64,000 bases of DNA from Candidatus Kirkpatrickella diaphorinae (GCF_025736875.1 NZ_CP107052.1:1042001-1106000), one strand, 5' to 3'; shown: positions 28,701 through 37,311, counted from the stretch's first letter. Made by a program: numbers and translations. Notes: generated by a model not told the origin, from the sequence alone.

Positions 28701-30290
28701 GCTGAAACCCTGACGGAAATAATGCGCCAGGCCACGATAGGTCTTTGACAGCACCTGCAAGGGCGCATCATCCCCCATGGAGCCGATGGCTTCGGACGCA
28801 TTCTCGATCATGGGATGAAGGATCATCTCCAGATCTTCGTAAGTCAGGCTCATGGCGAGTTGCCGCCGCATGAGGGCGTCATCATCAAGTGTAACGGGTT
28901 CCGCGACGTCATCCCGCACGATGGCCTTGATGTTTCGCGTCCGCTCTGTCCAGGAGGCAAACGGTTTTTGTGCCGCGAGGTGGCGCAGCATCTCATCGGG
29001 CATGTAAAGCTGCGCTTTATCCAGGTTGAAGCCCAGCGTCTCGCCCGGGCCCAACCGCCCCTTGGCGGTGACGCGCGCATCTTCAACATGCACCATCCCG
29101 GTTTCCGAACCGACAATCAGCAATCCGTCCGTCGTCATCGTATAACGCAGAGGCCGCAGACCGGCGCGATCCAGCCCCGCAATCACCCAACGCCCATCCG
29201 TGGCGCAGAGGGCGGCCGGGCCATCCCACGGCTCCATCACCGCATTATGATAATGAAACAGCGCGCGCTCATCTTTCGTCAGCCCCGAGGCCTGGCTCAG
29301 AGATGCCGGGACGAGCAAGGTTTTGACCAGCGGCGCCGGTCGCCCGGCGAGCGCGAGAAGCTCAAACACATTATCCAGCATCGCCGTGTCAGAGCCCGCA
29401 GCCTGTATGACGGGTTTGATATCATCCATGTAAGCGTCGAAATCCGGATGGGCCAGGCGCGTTTCATGGCTGCGCATCCAATTGACATTGCCGGAAAGCG
29501 TGTTGATTTCGCCATTATGGGCAATGCGCCGGAAAGGCTGGGCGAGCTTCCAGGTCGGGAATGTGTTGGTTGAGTAACGCTGATGGTAAATGGCGAAGCG
29601 CGAGATGAACTGCGGATGGAGCAGATCCGGATAAAAATCCGTCAGATTCTCCGCCAGGAACATGCCTTTATAAATGACGGACCGGCAGGAAAGGGAGCAG
29701 ACATAAACGTCCGTCTGGCTGGCGGAAGCAGCTTTCTCGATACGACGCCGGATAACGTAAAGGTCGCGCTCAAATTCATCTTCCGAACGGCCGAGCGCAT
29801 TGCGGATAATGATCTGCTCAATTTCCGGCCGGGTCGCATTGGCTTTTTCCCCGATGCATCGCGTGTCGATCGGCACTTGTCGCCAGCCATAAATGCTGTG
29901 GCCGAAATTAAGAACTTCACTCTCAATGATGGAGCGCCCGGCCTCCTGCGCGACGAGGTCCGTTTTCGGCAGGAAGATCATACCGACAGCGAGCCGGGCA
30001 TCTTCCGTCCCCGCACCGCTATAATGAATCACATCCCGGAAGAAGTTCTGCGGAATTTCTATATGAATACCTGCGCCGTCACCCGTCTTGCCATCAGCAT
30101 CCACGGCACCGCGATGCCAGAGGGCCTTTAACGCCTCAATGCCCGCCTCAACCACATCGCGGCGGGGCTTCCCGTCCAACGCGGCGATAAGACCAACGCC
30201 ACATGCGTCTTTCTCCTGCGCGGGGTCATAGAGATTTTTGAGGGCGGCGACGTTATTCTGCCATTCCGTGACGAAGTTATTTTCTGACAT
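25773..30290 (-). CDS. gltB: Glutamate synthase (NADPH) large subunit
   Basis: A 1505-residue enzyme that forms two glutamates from glutamine and 2-oxoglutarate. The N-terminal glutaminase domain carries its nucleophile at Cys30 (DACGVG), so about 29 residues are expected to be removed as a propeptide. The central and FMN/2-oxoglutarate domains follow; the 3Fe-4S cluster segment with CIMVRQCHSNTCP is intact, and the C-terminal beta-helix GXGXG domain ends the protein. It starts three bases after gltD, so the subunits are coexpressed. Confidence 0.97.
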   Translation of the reverse strand: MSENNFVTEWQNNVAALKNLYDPAQEKDACGVGLIAALDGKPRRDVVEAGIEALKALWHRGAVDADGKTGDGAGIHIEIPQNFFRDVIHYSGAGTEDARLAVGMIFLPKTDLVAQEAGRSIIESEVLNFGHSIYGWRQVPIDTRCIGEKANATRPEIEQIIIRNALGRSEDEFERDLYVIRRRIEKAASASQTDVYVCSLSCRSVIYKGMFLAENLTDFYPDLLHPQFISRFAIYHQRYSTNTFPTWKLAQPFRRIAHNGEINTLSGNVNWMRSHETRLAHPDFDAYMDDIKPVIQAAGSDTAMLDNVFELLALAGRPAPLVKTLLVPASLSQASGLTKDERALFHYHNAVMEPWDGPAALCATDGRWVIAGLDRAGLRPLRYTMTTDGLLIVGSETGMVHVEDARVTAKGRLGPGETLGFNLDKAQLYMPDEMLRHLAAQKPFASWTERTRNIKAIVRDDVAEPVTLDDDALMRRQLAMSLTYEDLEMILHPMIENASEAIGSMGDDAPLQVLSKTYRGLAHYFRQGFSQVTNPPIDSLRELNVMSLATRLGNLGNILDQTPDQCDMLLLPSPVLTNGEFEALRQFCGREAQMIDCTFPLAEGEAGLKQAITRIRREAEESVRGGCTHLFLSDEKQDASRVAIPMILATASVHIHLVRQSLRTFTSLNVRSSDVLDVHGMAVTIGVGATSVNPFLAQEAIANRLKRGLFGALSLRDAVERYRKALDKGLLKIMSKSGISIVASYRGGYNFEAVGLSRAFVAEFFPGMPSRISGIGLPGLARNVITAHRAAWGEDVQALPIGGLYKLRRKGEVHAFNGQLIHMLQSAVSSENFALYQRYADAVRQQPPVALRDLLDFRKNRQPIPVDQVESITKIRRRLVAPGISLGALSPEAHETLAIAMNRIGAKSDSGEGGEDPARFRPRENGDNPSSAIKQVASGRFGVTAEYLNSCREIEIKVAQGAKPGEGGQLPGFKVTELIARLRHATKGVTLISPPPHHDIYSIEDLAQLIYDLKQINPDATVTVKLVARSGIGTIAAGVAKAKADAIMISGHSGGTGASPQSSIKHAGLPWEMGLSEAHQVLMLNRLRHRIVLRTDGGIKTGRDVVIAAMLGAEEFGIGTAALVAMGCIMVRQCHSNTCPVGVCVQDETLRAKFEGTPEKVINLFSFIAEDVRNILAELGYSKLEDVIGRTDLLHQVSRGADYLDDLDLNSLLVQADPGPYARYCTREGRNPVPDALDEQVIADAKPFFDHREKLQLHYTVQNTDRAIGTRISSMITRRYGMNALPDDHLTLRLRGAAGQSLGAFAVKGLKLDVVGDANDYVGKGLSGGTIVVRPPPTAHWRSQENAIIGNTVLYGATSGALFAAGQAGERFAVRNSGALSVIEGCGANACEYMTGGEVVILGQTGANFGAGFTGGMAFVLDVEGRFEEKLNRETLLWSRVIAPQWQARLRHLVERHVSETRSAYAQEILHRWEDHLPRFWMIVPQDYARSIGFDVTDAPESLRA

Positions 30291-30293
30291 GGT

Positions 30294-31766
30294 TTATTCC
30301 CCCACCCGGCGCTTTTTCATCATCGCCGCCGCTGCGTGCGATTCGGCCGCGTCACGCGCCTTGAGATAAGCGTGCATGGATTCAGCGGCCTCCTGCCCAT
30401 CACGTATGGCCCAGACAACGAGGGAGGCGCCGCGCACAATATCCCCGCCAGCAAATATGCCTTCAAGGTTTGTCTCATATTGCCCGGGGCGGGTCTGCAC
30501 CGTGCCCCAATGTGTCACGCCCAATTCAGGCACGCGCCAGTCAGCACGCAGGTCTTCCGGCTCAAAACCAAGCGCCAATATGACAAGATCCGCCTGAATC
30601 TGCTGGACATCGCCGGGCACAGGCTCAACATCCCGTCGTCCCGTCGGGCCGATACCGCCCAGGCGCATGGCCTGCACCTTGATCGCCTCAATCTGCTGTG
30701 CGCCGATAAATTCGACCGGCGTGGTGAGCCAGGAGAAAGTGACGCCCTCCTCCTCCGCATTCCGCACTTCCTGCGCTGAGCCGGGCATATTTACACGATC
30801 CCGCCGATAAAGGCAGGTCACGGAAGCAGCACCCTGCCGAATCGCCGTGCGCACGCAATCCATGGCCGTATCACCGCCCCCAATCACGACGACGCGGCGA
30901 TCCCGGGCGTGGAGAGTGGTTTCCGTGTCGGGAACATCATGATAACCGCGTTTATTCGACTCCGTGAGGTAGGCCAAAGCCTGAATGACGCCCGCGCGCG
31001 CCGCGCCGGGGAGCGCGATATCCCGGGATTGATAAACACCCGTCGCGATGAAAACCGCATCATGCTGGTCTCGCAATGCCGCAAAGCTGATGCGCCCCTC
31101 ACCTTCCCCGATTTCCGTCTTGAGATGAAACTGAATGCCCTGCCTGACGAGCAGATCATGACGCCGCGCGATAATGTCTTTTTCAAGCTTGAAACTGGGA
31201 ATACCGTAGACGAGCAACCCGCCGATACGGTCATGCCGGTCATAAACATGGACCTGATAACCGCGCGCCCGAAGCCGCTCCGCTGCTGCAAGCCCCGCGG
31301 GACCGGCACCGATAATGGCGACAGATTGCGCCAATTCCACGCGCGGCAGACGCGGCTTGACCCAACCCTCGGCAAAGGCATTTTCCGTCACGAATTTCTC
31401 GACAGCGCCAATTGTGACGCTCTCAAAGCCCTTCTGGATGACGCAATTGCCCTCACAAAGGCGGTCCTGCGGGCAGACGCGGCCACAAATTTCGGGGAAG
31501 CTGTTTGTCGCGGAGGAGACCGCGTAAGCTTCCTCCAACCGCCCTTCCGCCGTCAGCATCAGCCAATCGGGGATGTTATTCCCCAGGGGACAATGCACGG
31601 AGCAGAAGGGCACGCCGCATTGAGAGCACCGGCTGGCCTGACGCTCAGCCTGTTTGAGCGCAAAGTTTTTATAGATTTCTGCAAAATCCCGTCGGCGCGC
31701 ATCAGCATCACGCTTCTGCGGCATTTCCTGCGGGACAGAAACAAATTGAAGCATCCGCTCGACCAT
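30294..31766 (-). CDS. gltD: Glutamate synthase (NADPH) small subunit
   Basis: A 490-residue FAD/NADPH protein that delivers electrons to GltB. The N-terminal CSQCGVPFCSVHCP cysteines for 4Fe-4S clusters, the FAD loop GAGPAGLAAAE and the NADPH loop GGGDTAMDC are all present. MVERMLQFVSVPQEMP is chosen as the start because GGGAGAGAGG lies six bases upstream; the open frame extends another 27 codons with no equal site. The order gltD-gltB is the reverse of the enteric gltBD arrangement. Confidence 0.95.
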   Translation of the reverse strand: MVERMLQFVSVPQEMPQKRDADARRRDFAEIYKNFALKQAERQASRCSQCGVPFCSVHCPLGNNIPDWLMLTAEGRLEEAYAVSSATNSFPEICGRVCPQDRLCEGNCVIQKGFESVTIGAVEKFVTENAFAEGWVKPRLPRVELAQSVAIIGAGPAGLAAAERLRARGYQVHVYDRHDRIGGLLVYGIPSFKLEKDIIARRHDLLVRQGIQFHLKTEIGEGEGRISFAALRDQHDAVFIATGVYQSRDIALPGAARAGVIQALAYLTESNKRGYHDVPDTETTLHARDRRVVVIGGGDTAMDCVRTAIRQGAASVTCLYRRDRVNMPGSAQEVRNAEEEGVTFSWLTTPVEFIGAQQIEAIKVQAMRLGGIGPTGRRDVEPVPGDVQQIQADLVILALGFEPEDLRADWRVPELGVTHWGTVQTRPGQYETNLEGIFAGGDIVRGASLVVWAIRDGQEAAESMHAYLKARDAAESHAAAAMMKKRRVGE

Positions 31767-32166
31767 CGCCAACCTCTCTCCCAGAGCATCAGATGAAACG
31801 CTTACGGAAATCGTGGGAAGAGCCCACGCTTGCCGCTTTTCATCCATGCAAGAAACAGGCGCTGAATGAAGGGAAGGCGCCCATATCGCGACATAAAGTA
31901 AGTAGGCCGAGAATATAAGTCATTTATGTTGACCTAATTGTCGTTTTTGGCCTTATTGTCTCGGGTCAGAAATTTTCTTCAGTCTCAAATAGGTCTCATT
32001 TGAGACGTTTTATTTTGACCCTCCTGGCTTCTCGCGCCCTTCAGCGCATCCTGCCGCGATGGACAGACGCATGAGACGTAAAACACCATATTGACGCCAG
32101 GCCGCGAGCCGTTTAAACGCTTGCTCACCAACTGCATGTGTCGTTGAGATGCATGACAGGCTCCGT
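31767..32166. other. AT-rich gltD/tRNA-Leu intergenic region
   Basis: Four hundred bases without a protein gene. It includes A/T-rich stretches expected for the gltD promoter on the minus strand, and a striking nested inverted repeat described separately. The stretch from 32100 to 32166 must hold the tRNA-Leu promoter; TTGCTC at about 32123 is a possible -35 element, but no convincing partner was fixed. Confidence 0.5.
31963..32021. repeat. Nested inverted repeat, 59 bp
   Basis: The outer arms GGGTCAGAAAT and ATTTTGACCC pair with one mismatch or bulge. Inside them, GTCTCAAAT (31982-31990) and ATTTGAGAC (31998-32006) pair perfectly over nine bases with a seven-base loop that itself contains GTCTC. 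It could be a cruciform operator, a small RNA or a MITE-like remnant. Transcribed on the plus strand, the inner stem is followed by GTTTTATTTT, resembling a terminator, but no plus-strand gene ends here. Confidence 0.55.
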
Positions 32167-32253
32167 GCCCAGATGGCGGAATTGGTAGACGCGCAGGTTT
32201 CAGGTACCTGTGTCCGCAAGGACGTGGAAGTTCGAGTCTTCTTCTGGGCACCA
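32167..32253 (+). tRNA. tRNA-Leu (anticodon CAG)
   Basis: An 87-base class II tRNA. The acceptor stem GCCCAGA/TCTGGGC is perfect, the discriminator is A and CCA is encoded. The anticodon stem CAGGT/ACCTG encloses loop TTCAGGT, giving anticodon CAG (reads CUG). A long variable arm with GTCC/GGAC and the T loop TTCGAGT are present. A T-rich stretch GTTTTCTTT follows immediately. Confidence 0.96.
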
Positions 32254-32271
32254 GTTTTCTTTAAAAATGCC

Positions 32272-32314
32272 TGACGGTGTGAGCGACATTTTGCCGTCAC
32301 CGCCCGGACCGGGC
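32272..32314 (+). repeat. Hairpins between tRNA-Leu and the exonuclease gene
   Basis: TGACGG (32272-32277) pairs with CCGTCA (32294-32299), and a separate perfect 13-base palindrome GCCCGG-A-CCGGGC occupies 32302-32314, ending just before the AAGGA ribosome site of the next gene. They may aid tRNA 3' processing, terminate the tRNA transcript or affect translation; no function can be chosen. Confidence 0.35.
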
Positions 32315-32334
32315 CGGATGAAGGACGATTGCCG

Positions 32335-32985
32335 ATGGCTTCCAGCCCGCAAGCCCAACCCCTCCTCCATGATGGAGACCTGCCATCCGGCCTTGATTTC
32401 GGCGCTGTTGTCGCGATCGATACGGAAGCCATGGGGCTCAACCCGCATCGAGACCGGCTTTGCCTTGTGCAGCTTTCCGCCGGTGATGGCACGGCGCATC
32501 TTGTGCAGATCAGACCGCCCCGGCCCGATGGAGGCTACGCGGATTGCCCCAATCTCAAAGCGCTGCTGACAGACCCGCAAACGACGAAGCTCATGCATTT
32601 TGCGCGTTTCGATGTCGCCCTCCTGCAACATGCCCTCAAAATTGACGTGACGCCCATCATTTGCACGAAAATCGCCGCGCGCCTCGTGCGCACTTTCACC
32701 GATCGTCACGGCCTGGCGCATTTATGCCGGGAGCTTCTGGGCATTGAGTTATTGAAGCAACAACAGACGTCCGACTGGGGCGCCGAAATTCTCAATAAAG
32801 AGCAATTGGCTTACGCGGCCTCCGATGTCCTCTATCTTCACGCTTTGTGGGCGAAGCTCAAGGCCCTTCTGGAGCGGGAAGACCGCATGGCGCTTGCCCA
32901 GGCCTGTTTCGATTTCCTCCCGACACGGGCGAAGCTGGACATATTAGGTTACACGGACCCTGACATATTCTCCCACCGCGCTTGA
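32335..32985 (+). CDS. RNase D-type 3'-5' exonuclease
   Basis: A 216-residue DEDDy exonuclease domain only, lacking the HRDC domains of full RNase D. Motif I is AIDTEAMGL (D and E), motif II HFARFDVALL (D) and motif III YAASDVLYLH (Tyr and Asp), so the four acidic metal ligands are all there. Alphaproteobacteria commonly encode such short forms. Location directly after a tRNA gene is suggestive of tRNA 3' processing but may be chance. The ATG preceded by AAGGA is preferred over a TTG two codons upstream. Confidence 0.82.
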   Translation: MASSPQAQPLLHDGDLPSGLDFGAVVAIDTEAMGLNPHRDRLCLVQLSAGDGTAHLVQIRPPRPDGGYADCPNLKALLTDPQTTKLMHFARFDVALLQHALKIDVTPIICTKIAARLVRTFTDRHGLAHLCRELLGIELLKQQQTSDWGAEILNKEQLAYAASDVLYLHALWAKLKALLEREDRMALAQACFDFLPTRAKLDILGYTDPDIFSHRA

Positions 32986-33106
32986 ACGCGGTGTTGTTTC
33001 GTCGTCTGATGCGTTAGGGTGGTCGGGACATGACTCATTGATCAGTCAGCATGACCAACTCAACTCGATTTGAGGCTTTACGCGTTTTGACGGCAAGGAC
33101 CGGCTT

Positions 33107-34084
33107 ATGAGTGTTCTCCAATCTGCGATTGACGCAATCGACGCGGAAAGCGTCGGGCTTGCGCGTCTGCGGGAGGCCCTCACCTGCGACGCGACGTTTC
33201 AGAACGCCTTCACGGAGGCGACCCAACTTATCCTGTCGATGCGGGGCCGCCTGGTTGTCTCCGGCATCGGGAAATCCGGGCATGTCGGTCGTAAAATACA
33301 GGCCACGCTGGCTTCAACAGGCACGCCCTCGCTCTTCCTGCATCCGGCGGAAGCCGCCCATGGCGATCTTGGCATGGTGCGTCAGGACGATGTCCTGCTC
33401 CTGATCTCTTACTCCGGCGAAACGGGGGAGCTTGTCGCCGTCATTGAACATGCCATCCGGAATAATCTCTCTGTCATCGCAATGACGGGCCATGCGCAAA
33501 GCACGTTGGCGCGCGCCAGCCGCGTGCTCTTGCTCCTCCCCATGGCAGCGGAAGCCTGCCCGATGGGCCTGGCCCCGACCACAAGTACGCTCATGCAATT
33601 GGCTTTGGGCGATGCGCTGGCGGTCTCCTTATTACAGAAGCGGCAATTCTCCGCCCATGATTTCGGCGCATTTCACCCTGGTGGCAAATTGGGCACGGCG
33701 CTGCGGCCCATCTCACAATTGATGCATTCAGGCGCGGCCATGCCTCTGGGTCGGCCGGACATGACCCTCACCGACGTCATTGTTGAGATGACGCGTAAGA
33801 CGTTCGGATGTATCGGGATTATTGATGACGAGCGACGGTTGATCGGCCTCATCAGTGATGGCGATTTGCGGCCCGCTTTATCCGGCGACCTCAAAACGCG
33901 CACAGCGCGCGACATCATGAATGTCTCGCCCCTGACGACCGAACCCTCACGACTGGCGCAAGAGGTGCTGCAATTAATGACGGAGCGTGCACGCCCTGTC
34001 TCCAGCGTTTTTATTCTGGATGAGTCAGGGCGCCCGCAAGGTATTGTGCATCTCCATGACCTCCTCCGTGTCACGGTTCCATGA
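33107..34084 (+). CDS. kdsD: Arabinose-5-phosphate isomerase
   Basis: KpsF/GutQ-family enzyme converting ribulose 5-phosphate to arabinose 5-phosphate, the precursor of Kdo for lipid A-core assembly. The 325 residues comprise an N-terminal SIS domain (about 35-170, with SGIGKSGHVGRKIQATLAST and SYSGETGE) and two C-terminal CBS repeats (about 205-325, GIIDDERRLIGLISDGDLR, VFILDESGRPQGIVHLHDLL). It overlaps lptC by four bases and heads an LPS precursor/transport operon. Confidence 0.93.
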   Translation: MSVLQSAIDAIDAESVGLARLREALTCDATFQNAFTEATQLILSMRGRLVVSGIGKSGHVGRKIQATLASTGTPSLFLHPAEAAHGDLGMVRQDDVLLLISYSGETGELVAVIEHAIRNNLSVIAMTGHAQSTLARASRVLLLLPMAAEACPMGLAPTTSTLMQLALGDALAVSLLQKRQFSAHDFGAFHPGGKLGTALRPISQLMHSGAAMPLGRPDMTLTDVIVEMTRKTFGCIGIIDDERRLIGLISDGDLRPALSGDLKTRTARDIMNVSPLTTEPSRLAQEVLQLMTERARPVSSVFILDESGRPQGIVHLHDLLRVTVP

Positions 34085-34839
34085 ACGATACGCCACGCAC
34101 ACCGCCACCGCGACGGGATGACTTCCAACGCGACAGTGAGGCGCAGGCGGCCCATCGCCGCGCCCTGCTGGACCATCAGAATGAGCGGCCGCGCAACCTG
34201 CCCACCAAGGCCTCCCTGCATACAAGGCGCAAGCGGCTTGATATGGCAAAATGGGTGCTGCCCTGTGTGGCCATTCTGATGCTGGGCTCCATTGCCGTCT
34301 GGCCCGAAGTGGCGCGCTGGGTCAATGTCAATCAGGCCGTCCTGAAAGAGATGGAAGAAATGCGCGTGCAGAATGGCACGCTGGAGGACGCGGTTTATCG
34401 CGGGCTTGATAATAGCAACCGGCCGTACATGATCACCGCGAAATTCGCCAATCAGCGGGATCAGGATCGCATCGACCTTGTGGACCCGGTGGCTGACCTG
34501 CATCTGACGAGCGGCGGCTGGGCGCAGATCCGTGCCGATAGCGGCGTTTACATGCAGCATGAGCAGACGTTGAACCTGCGCGGCCACGTCGTGCTCTATC
34601 GTGATGATGGAACGCTGATGAACAGCCCGACCGCAGATCTTGACCTCCATGCCGGGATCATCGCATCTTCAGACTGGGCACATGCGGAGGGCCCTTTTGG
34701 CAAGCTTGACGCGCAGGGCTATTTTCTGGACCAGCACGCCGGATTGCTTGAATTTACCGGGCCGGAGCGCATCGTTCGTAATAATGACCAGAACGACACG
34801 CTCCCGACACGTCGAAAGGATGAAACTTCCAGTCCATGA
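34081..34839 (+). CDS. lptC: LPS export system component LptC
   Basis: Bitopic inner-membrane protein that takes LPS from LptBFG and passes it to LptA. A cytosolic basic/proline-rich N-terminal segment (about 1-52) is followed by one membrane helix (about 57-75) and a periplasmic beta-jellyroll (GWAQIRADSGVYM, LNLRGHVVLYRDDGT). It is 252 residues, longer than the roughly 190-residue enteric protein, because of the N-terminal extension and a charged tail. Overlaps both kdsD and lptA by four bases. Confidence 0.85.
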   Translation: MNDTPRTPPPRRDDFQRDSEAQAAHRRALLDHQNERPRNLPTKASLHTRRKRLDMAKWVLPCVAILMLGSIAVWPEVARWVNVNQAVLKEMEEMRVQNGTLEDAVYRGLDNSNRPYMITAKFANQRDQDRIDLVDPVADLHLTSGGWAQIRADSGVYMQHEQTLNLRGHVVLYRDDGTLMNSPTADLDLHAGIIASSDWAHAEGPFGKLDAQGYFLDQHAGLLEFTGPERIVRNNDQNDTLPTRRKDETSSP

Positions 34840-35783
34840 CCTGCCGTCTGACGCGATCCTTCGCCCTTATGACATGCATCTCGCTCTATGGCGTGGTCAA
34901 TGCCCGGGCCGACACGATTGATAAATCTCACGGGGAGCAGATCACCATCAGCTCAGCCGGTCCGCAGACTTATGATCACGATTCCCAGACGATCACTTTT
35001 CTTGATCGCGCACGGGCGGTGCGCGGCGATGCCACGATTGATGCGGATCAGCTCATCGGGTTTCTCCGCAAGAAAACAACGCCCCAATCCGCACCGAAAC
35101 CCACAGGGAATGCGCCTCAAACAGGTGCCGCAAACGGGGATGATGCGATGGGCGGGTCGATGGAGCTTTACCGCATGGAGGCCATCGGGCACGTCCATAT
35201 CTACTCCCCGACCGATCAGGCCTGGGGCGACAGGGCGCTTTACGATGTCGACCAGGCGACATTGGTCATGACAGGAAAAAACCTGAAAATGACGACGCCG
35301 ACCACCGTCATGACCGCGCGTGACGTCATCGAATATCACACCACAAATAAAATGTCGGTCGGGCGCGGCGACGCCACGGTCACAACGAATGACGGGAAGC
35401 GGATCCGGGCGGATATTCTTGTTGCGTTCGGCAAGCCGGATACACCGGAAGCGTCGCGCCATAAGGCGACAACGCAACAGGATGGACAATCCGGTGCGAA
35501 AGCCGGCAAGCTTGACCGCGCCTATGCGTGGGGCAATGTCATTATCCGCACCCCGACAGAAACAGCGACCGGGGACCGTGGCGTCTATGTTTTCGATACG
35601 GAATTGGCCCGGCTGATCGGGAGCGTCCATGTTACGAGTGGGCAGAACCAGAATAACGGGCAATCAGCGATCGTGAATGTCAAAACAGGTGTCGCGATTA
35701 TGAACCCGGCACCGGGGCAGCGTATTGAGGGCCTTGTCATCCCGAACCAGACCAACAGCACCAGATCAGGGCCTACGAAATGA
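34836..35783 (+). CDS. lptA: LPS transport periplasmic protein LptA
   Basis: Periplasmic bridge protein of the OstA/LptA family. A signal peptide (about 1-25, ending NARA) is followed by beta-jellyroll strands (ITISSAGPQTYDHDSQTITFLDRARAV-type opening). At 315 residues it is much longer than the 185-residue enteric protein; polar inserts near 80-105 and 210-225 (rich in Gln, Thr, Lys, Gly) account for much of the excess. It overlaps lptB by four bases. Confidence 0.85.
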   Translation: MTCRLTRSFALMTCISLYGVVNARADTIDKSHGEQITISSAGPQTYDHDSQTITFLDRARAVRGDATIDADQLIGFLRKKTTPQSAPKPTGNAPQTGAANGDDAMGGSMELYRMEAIGHVHIYSPTDQAWGDRALYDVDQATLVMTGKNLKMTTPTTVMTARDVIEYHTTNKMSVGRGDATVTTNDGKRIRADILVAFGKPDTPEASRHKATTQQDGQSGAKAGKLDRAYAWGNVIIRTPTETATGDRGVYVFDTELARLIGSVHVTSGQNQNNGQSAIVNVKTGVAIMNPAPGQRIEGLVIPNQTNSTRSGPTK

Positions 35784-36550
35784 ACGAGACGATCGCTTTG
35801 CATGAAATCGTGGATAATCCCGCGGTTTCGTCAGGTCTGATTGCCCATGGCATCGGCAAAAAATATAAAAAGCGCCAGGTCGTGAAAGATGTGTCGCTTC
35901 AGGTGCAGCGTGGCGAGGCGGTCGGACTGCTCGGCCCTAATGGCGCGGGCAAGACGACAAGCTTTTATATGATTGTCGGCCTCGTCCAGCCCGATACGGG
36001 CACCATCACCCTCGATGGCGCCGATATTACCGGCCTGCCCATGTATCGCAGGGCGCGTCTGGGCATCGGCTATCTGCCGCAGGAGGCCAGCATTTTTCGC
36101 GGGCTCAATGTTGAGCAGAACATCCTCGCGGCGTTGGAAGTCGTCGAGTCAGATTATGACCGACGCCATGCGATGCTGGATGGGCTCCTCGGCGAATTCG
36201 GCATCTCGCATTTGCGTCATGCCCCGTCCCTCGCCCTCTCCGGTGGTGAACGTCGCCGCCTCGAAATCGCCCGCGCCCTTGCGAGCCAGCCAAATTACAT
36301 TTTGCTGGATGAGCCACTTGCGGGGATTGACCCGATTGCGGTGGGTGAAATTCGTGACCTCGTTTCTCACCTCAAAGATCGCGGGATTGGCGTGCTCATC
36401 ACGGACCATAATGTGCGTGAGACGCTGGAAGTCATTGACCGGGCCTATATCATGCATAGTGGCCAGGTTTTGATGGAAGGCGTGCCGGAGGCCATCGTCG
36501 CCAATGAGGATGTGCGTCGCGTTTATCTTGGCGAGAATTTCTCGCTTTAA
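35780..36550 (+). CDS. lptB: LPS export ABC transporter ATPase LptB
   Basis: A 256-residue ABC ATPase powering LPS extraction with LptFG, which are not in this window. Walker A GPNGAGKT is at 52-59, the signature LSGGE at 153-157 and Walker B ILLDEP at 174-179; the switch histidine follows in LITDHNVRE. An N-terminal 20-residue extension is present relative to the enteric protein. Last gene of the kdsD-lptC-lptA-lptB unit; it converges with the RidA-family gene. Confidence 0.95.
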   Translation: MNETIALHEIVDNPAVSSGLIAHGIGKKYKKRQVVKDVSLQVQRGEAVGLLGPNGAGKTTSFYMIVGLVQPDTGTITLDGADITGLPMYRRARLGIGYLPQEASIFRGLNVEQNILAALEVVESDYDRRHAMLDGLLGEFGISHLRHAPSLALSGGERRRLEIARALASQPNYILLDEPLAGIDPIAVGEIRDLVSHLKDRGIGVLITDHNVRETLEVIDRAYIMHSGQVLMEGVPEAIVANEDVRRVYLGENFSL

Positions 36551-36633
36551 ACGCGTCTCACTGCCTGATTTGCGACAAGCAGGCGTAAGCGCTTTGGGCA
36601 GCGTAAACATCGCCCCTTGGCTCGAAACATTCG

Positions 36634-36999
36634 TTACGCGTCGTATGCATCCGGGCGGCAGGCCGCGATGGCCGTGACTTCAACACGCCATGACGGGTCC
36701 ACCAAACGCGCCTCAACCGTTGCGCGTGCGGGTTTGCAACCCACATCAATCCACGCATCCCATGCCTTGTTCATAGCGTCGATATCCTTGATGTCCGCGA
36801 GAAAAATTTGCACGGACAGCAAATGGCGCTTGTCCGACCCGGTTTCCGCGAGCAGATGGTCGATCTGGGCGAGGATGTCGCGGGTCTGCCCCTCTGCATC
36901 AAGCGAGGTGTCATCCGCGACCTGCCCCGCCAGATAGACGAGACCCCCATGGCGCACTGCGCCACTCAGGCGTGGTTCATCAGCGTAACGACGAATCAC
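36634..36999 (-). CDS. RidA/YjgF family protein
   Basis: A 121-residue Rid-family protein; canonical RidA hydrolyses reactive enamine/imine intermediates from PLP enzymes. The conserved arginine in PARATVEARLV and the VEVTAIA end strand are present, but other residues diverge, so it may be a Rid subfamily without proven deaminase activity. It lies one base after the DUF1150 stop on the same strand, so it is probably in the hsp20 operon, suggesting a stress role (inference). Confidence 0.8.
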   Translation of the reverse strand: MIRRYADEPRLSGAVRHGGLVYLAGQVADDTSLDAEGQTRDILAQIDHLLAETGSDKRHLLSVQIFLADIKDIDAMNKAWDAWIDVGCKPARATVEARLVDPSWRVEVTAIAACRPDAYDA

Positions 37000-37000
37000 C

Positions 37001-37255
37001 TTAATGGAGCCAGGTCGGCGTCAACTCATTATCGATGATCGCTTCAACCGCGCTATCATGGTCCTCGGCCAGGGCCATAGGCGTACCATCAGCCGCATGA
37101 ATCGCAAAAGCGGCCTCACCTTCAAAGACGACTTCCCTGACATAGGCAACCTGTTTCATGCCAAGTTCGAGCAGTTCCAGATTGGAGATGGTCCGAAGGT
37201 CCGATGTCGCTCCGGCGGGGTAAGGCGCGTCCGAAGCGGAGGATGTTCTGGCCAT
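37001..37255 (-). CDS. DUF1150 family protein
   Basis: An 84-residue acidic protein of a family of unknown function restricted mainly to alphaproteobacteria and commonly adjacent to small heat-shock genes. Core pattern: LGMKQVAYVREVVFEGEAAFAIHAADGTPMAL. An AAGGA site nine bases upstream of the ATG decides the start over a TTG two codons earlier, which would be only three bases from that site. A GGGG/CCCC stem lies in the short gap after hsp20. Confidence 0.75.
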   Translation of the reverse strand: MARTSSASDAPYPAGATSDLRTISNLELLELGMKQVAYVREVVFEGEAAFAIHAADGTPMALAEDHDSAVEAIIDNELTPTWLH

Positions 37256-37311
37256 ATTCAAGCGTCCTTTCAGTATGAAGACACTAAGCGGGGGCGAAAC
37301 CCCTTCAGGTT

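Noticed and set aside
31985-32251. Minus-strand 88-codon frame over the tRNA-Leu
   Set aside because: It is the antisense of the tRNA gene, a common spurious prediction.
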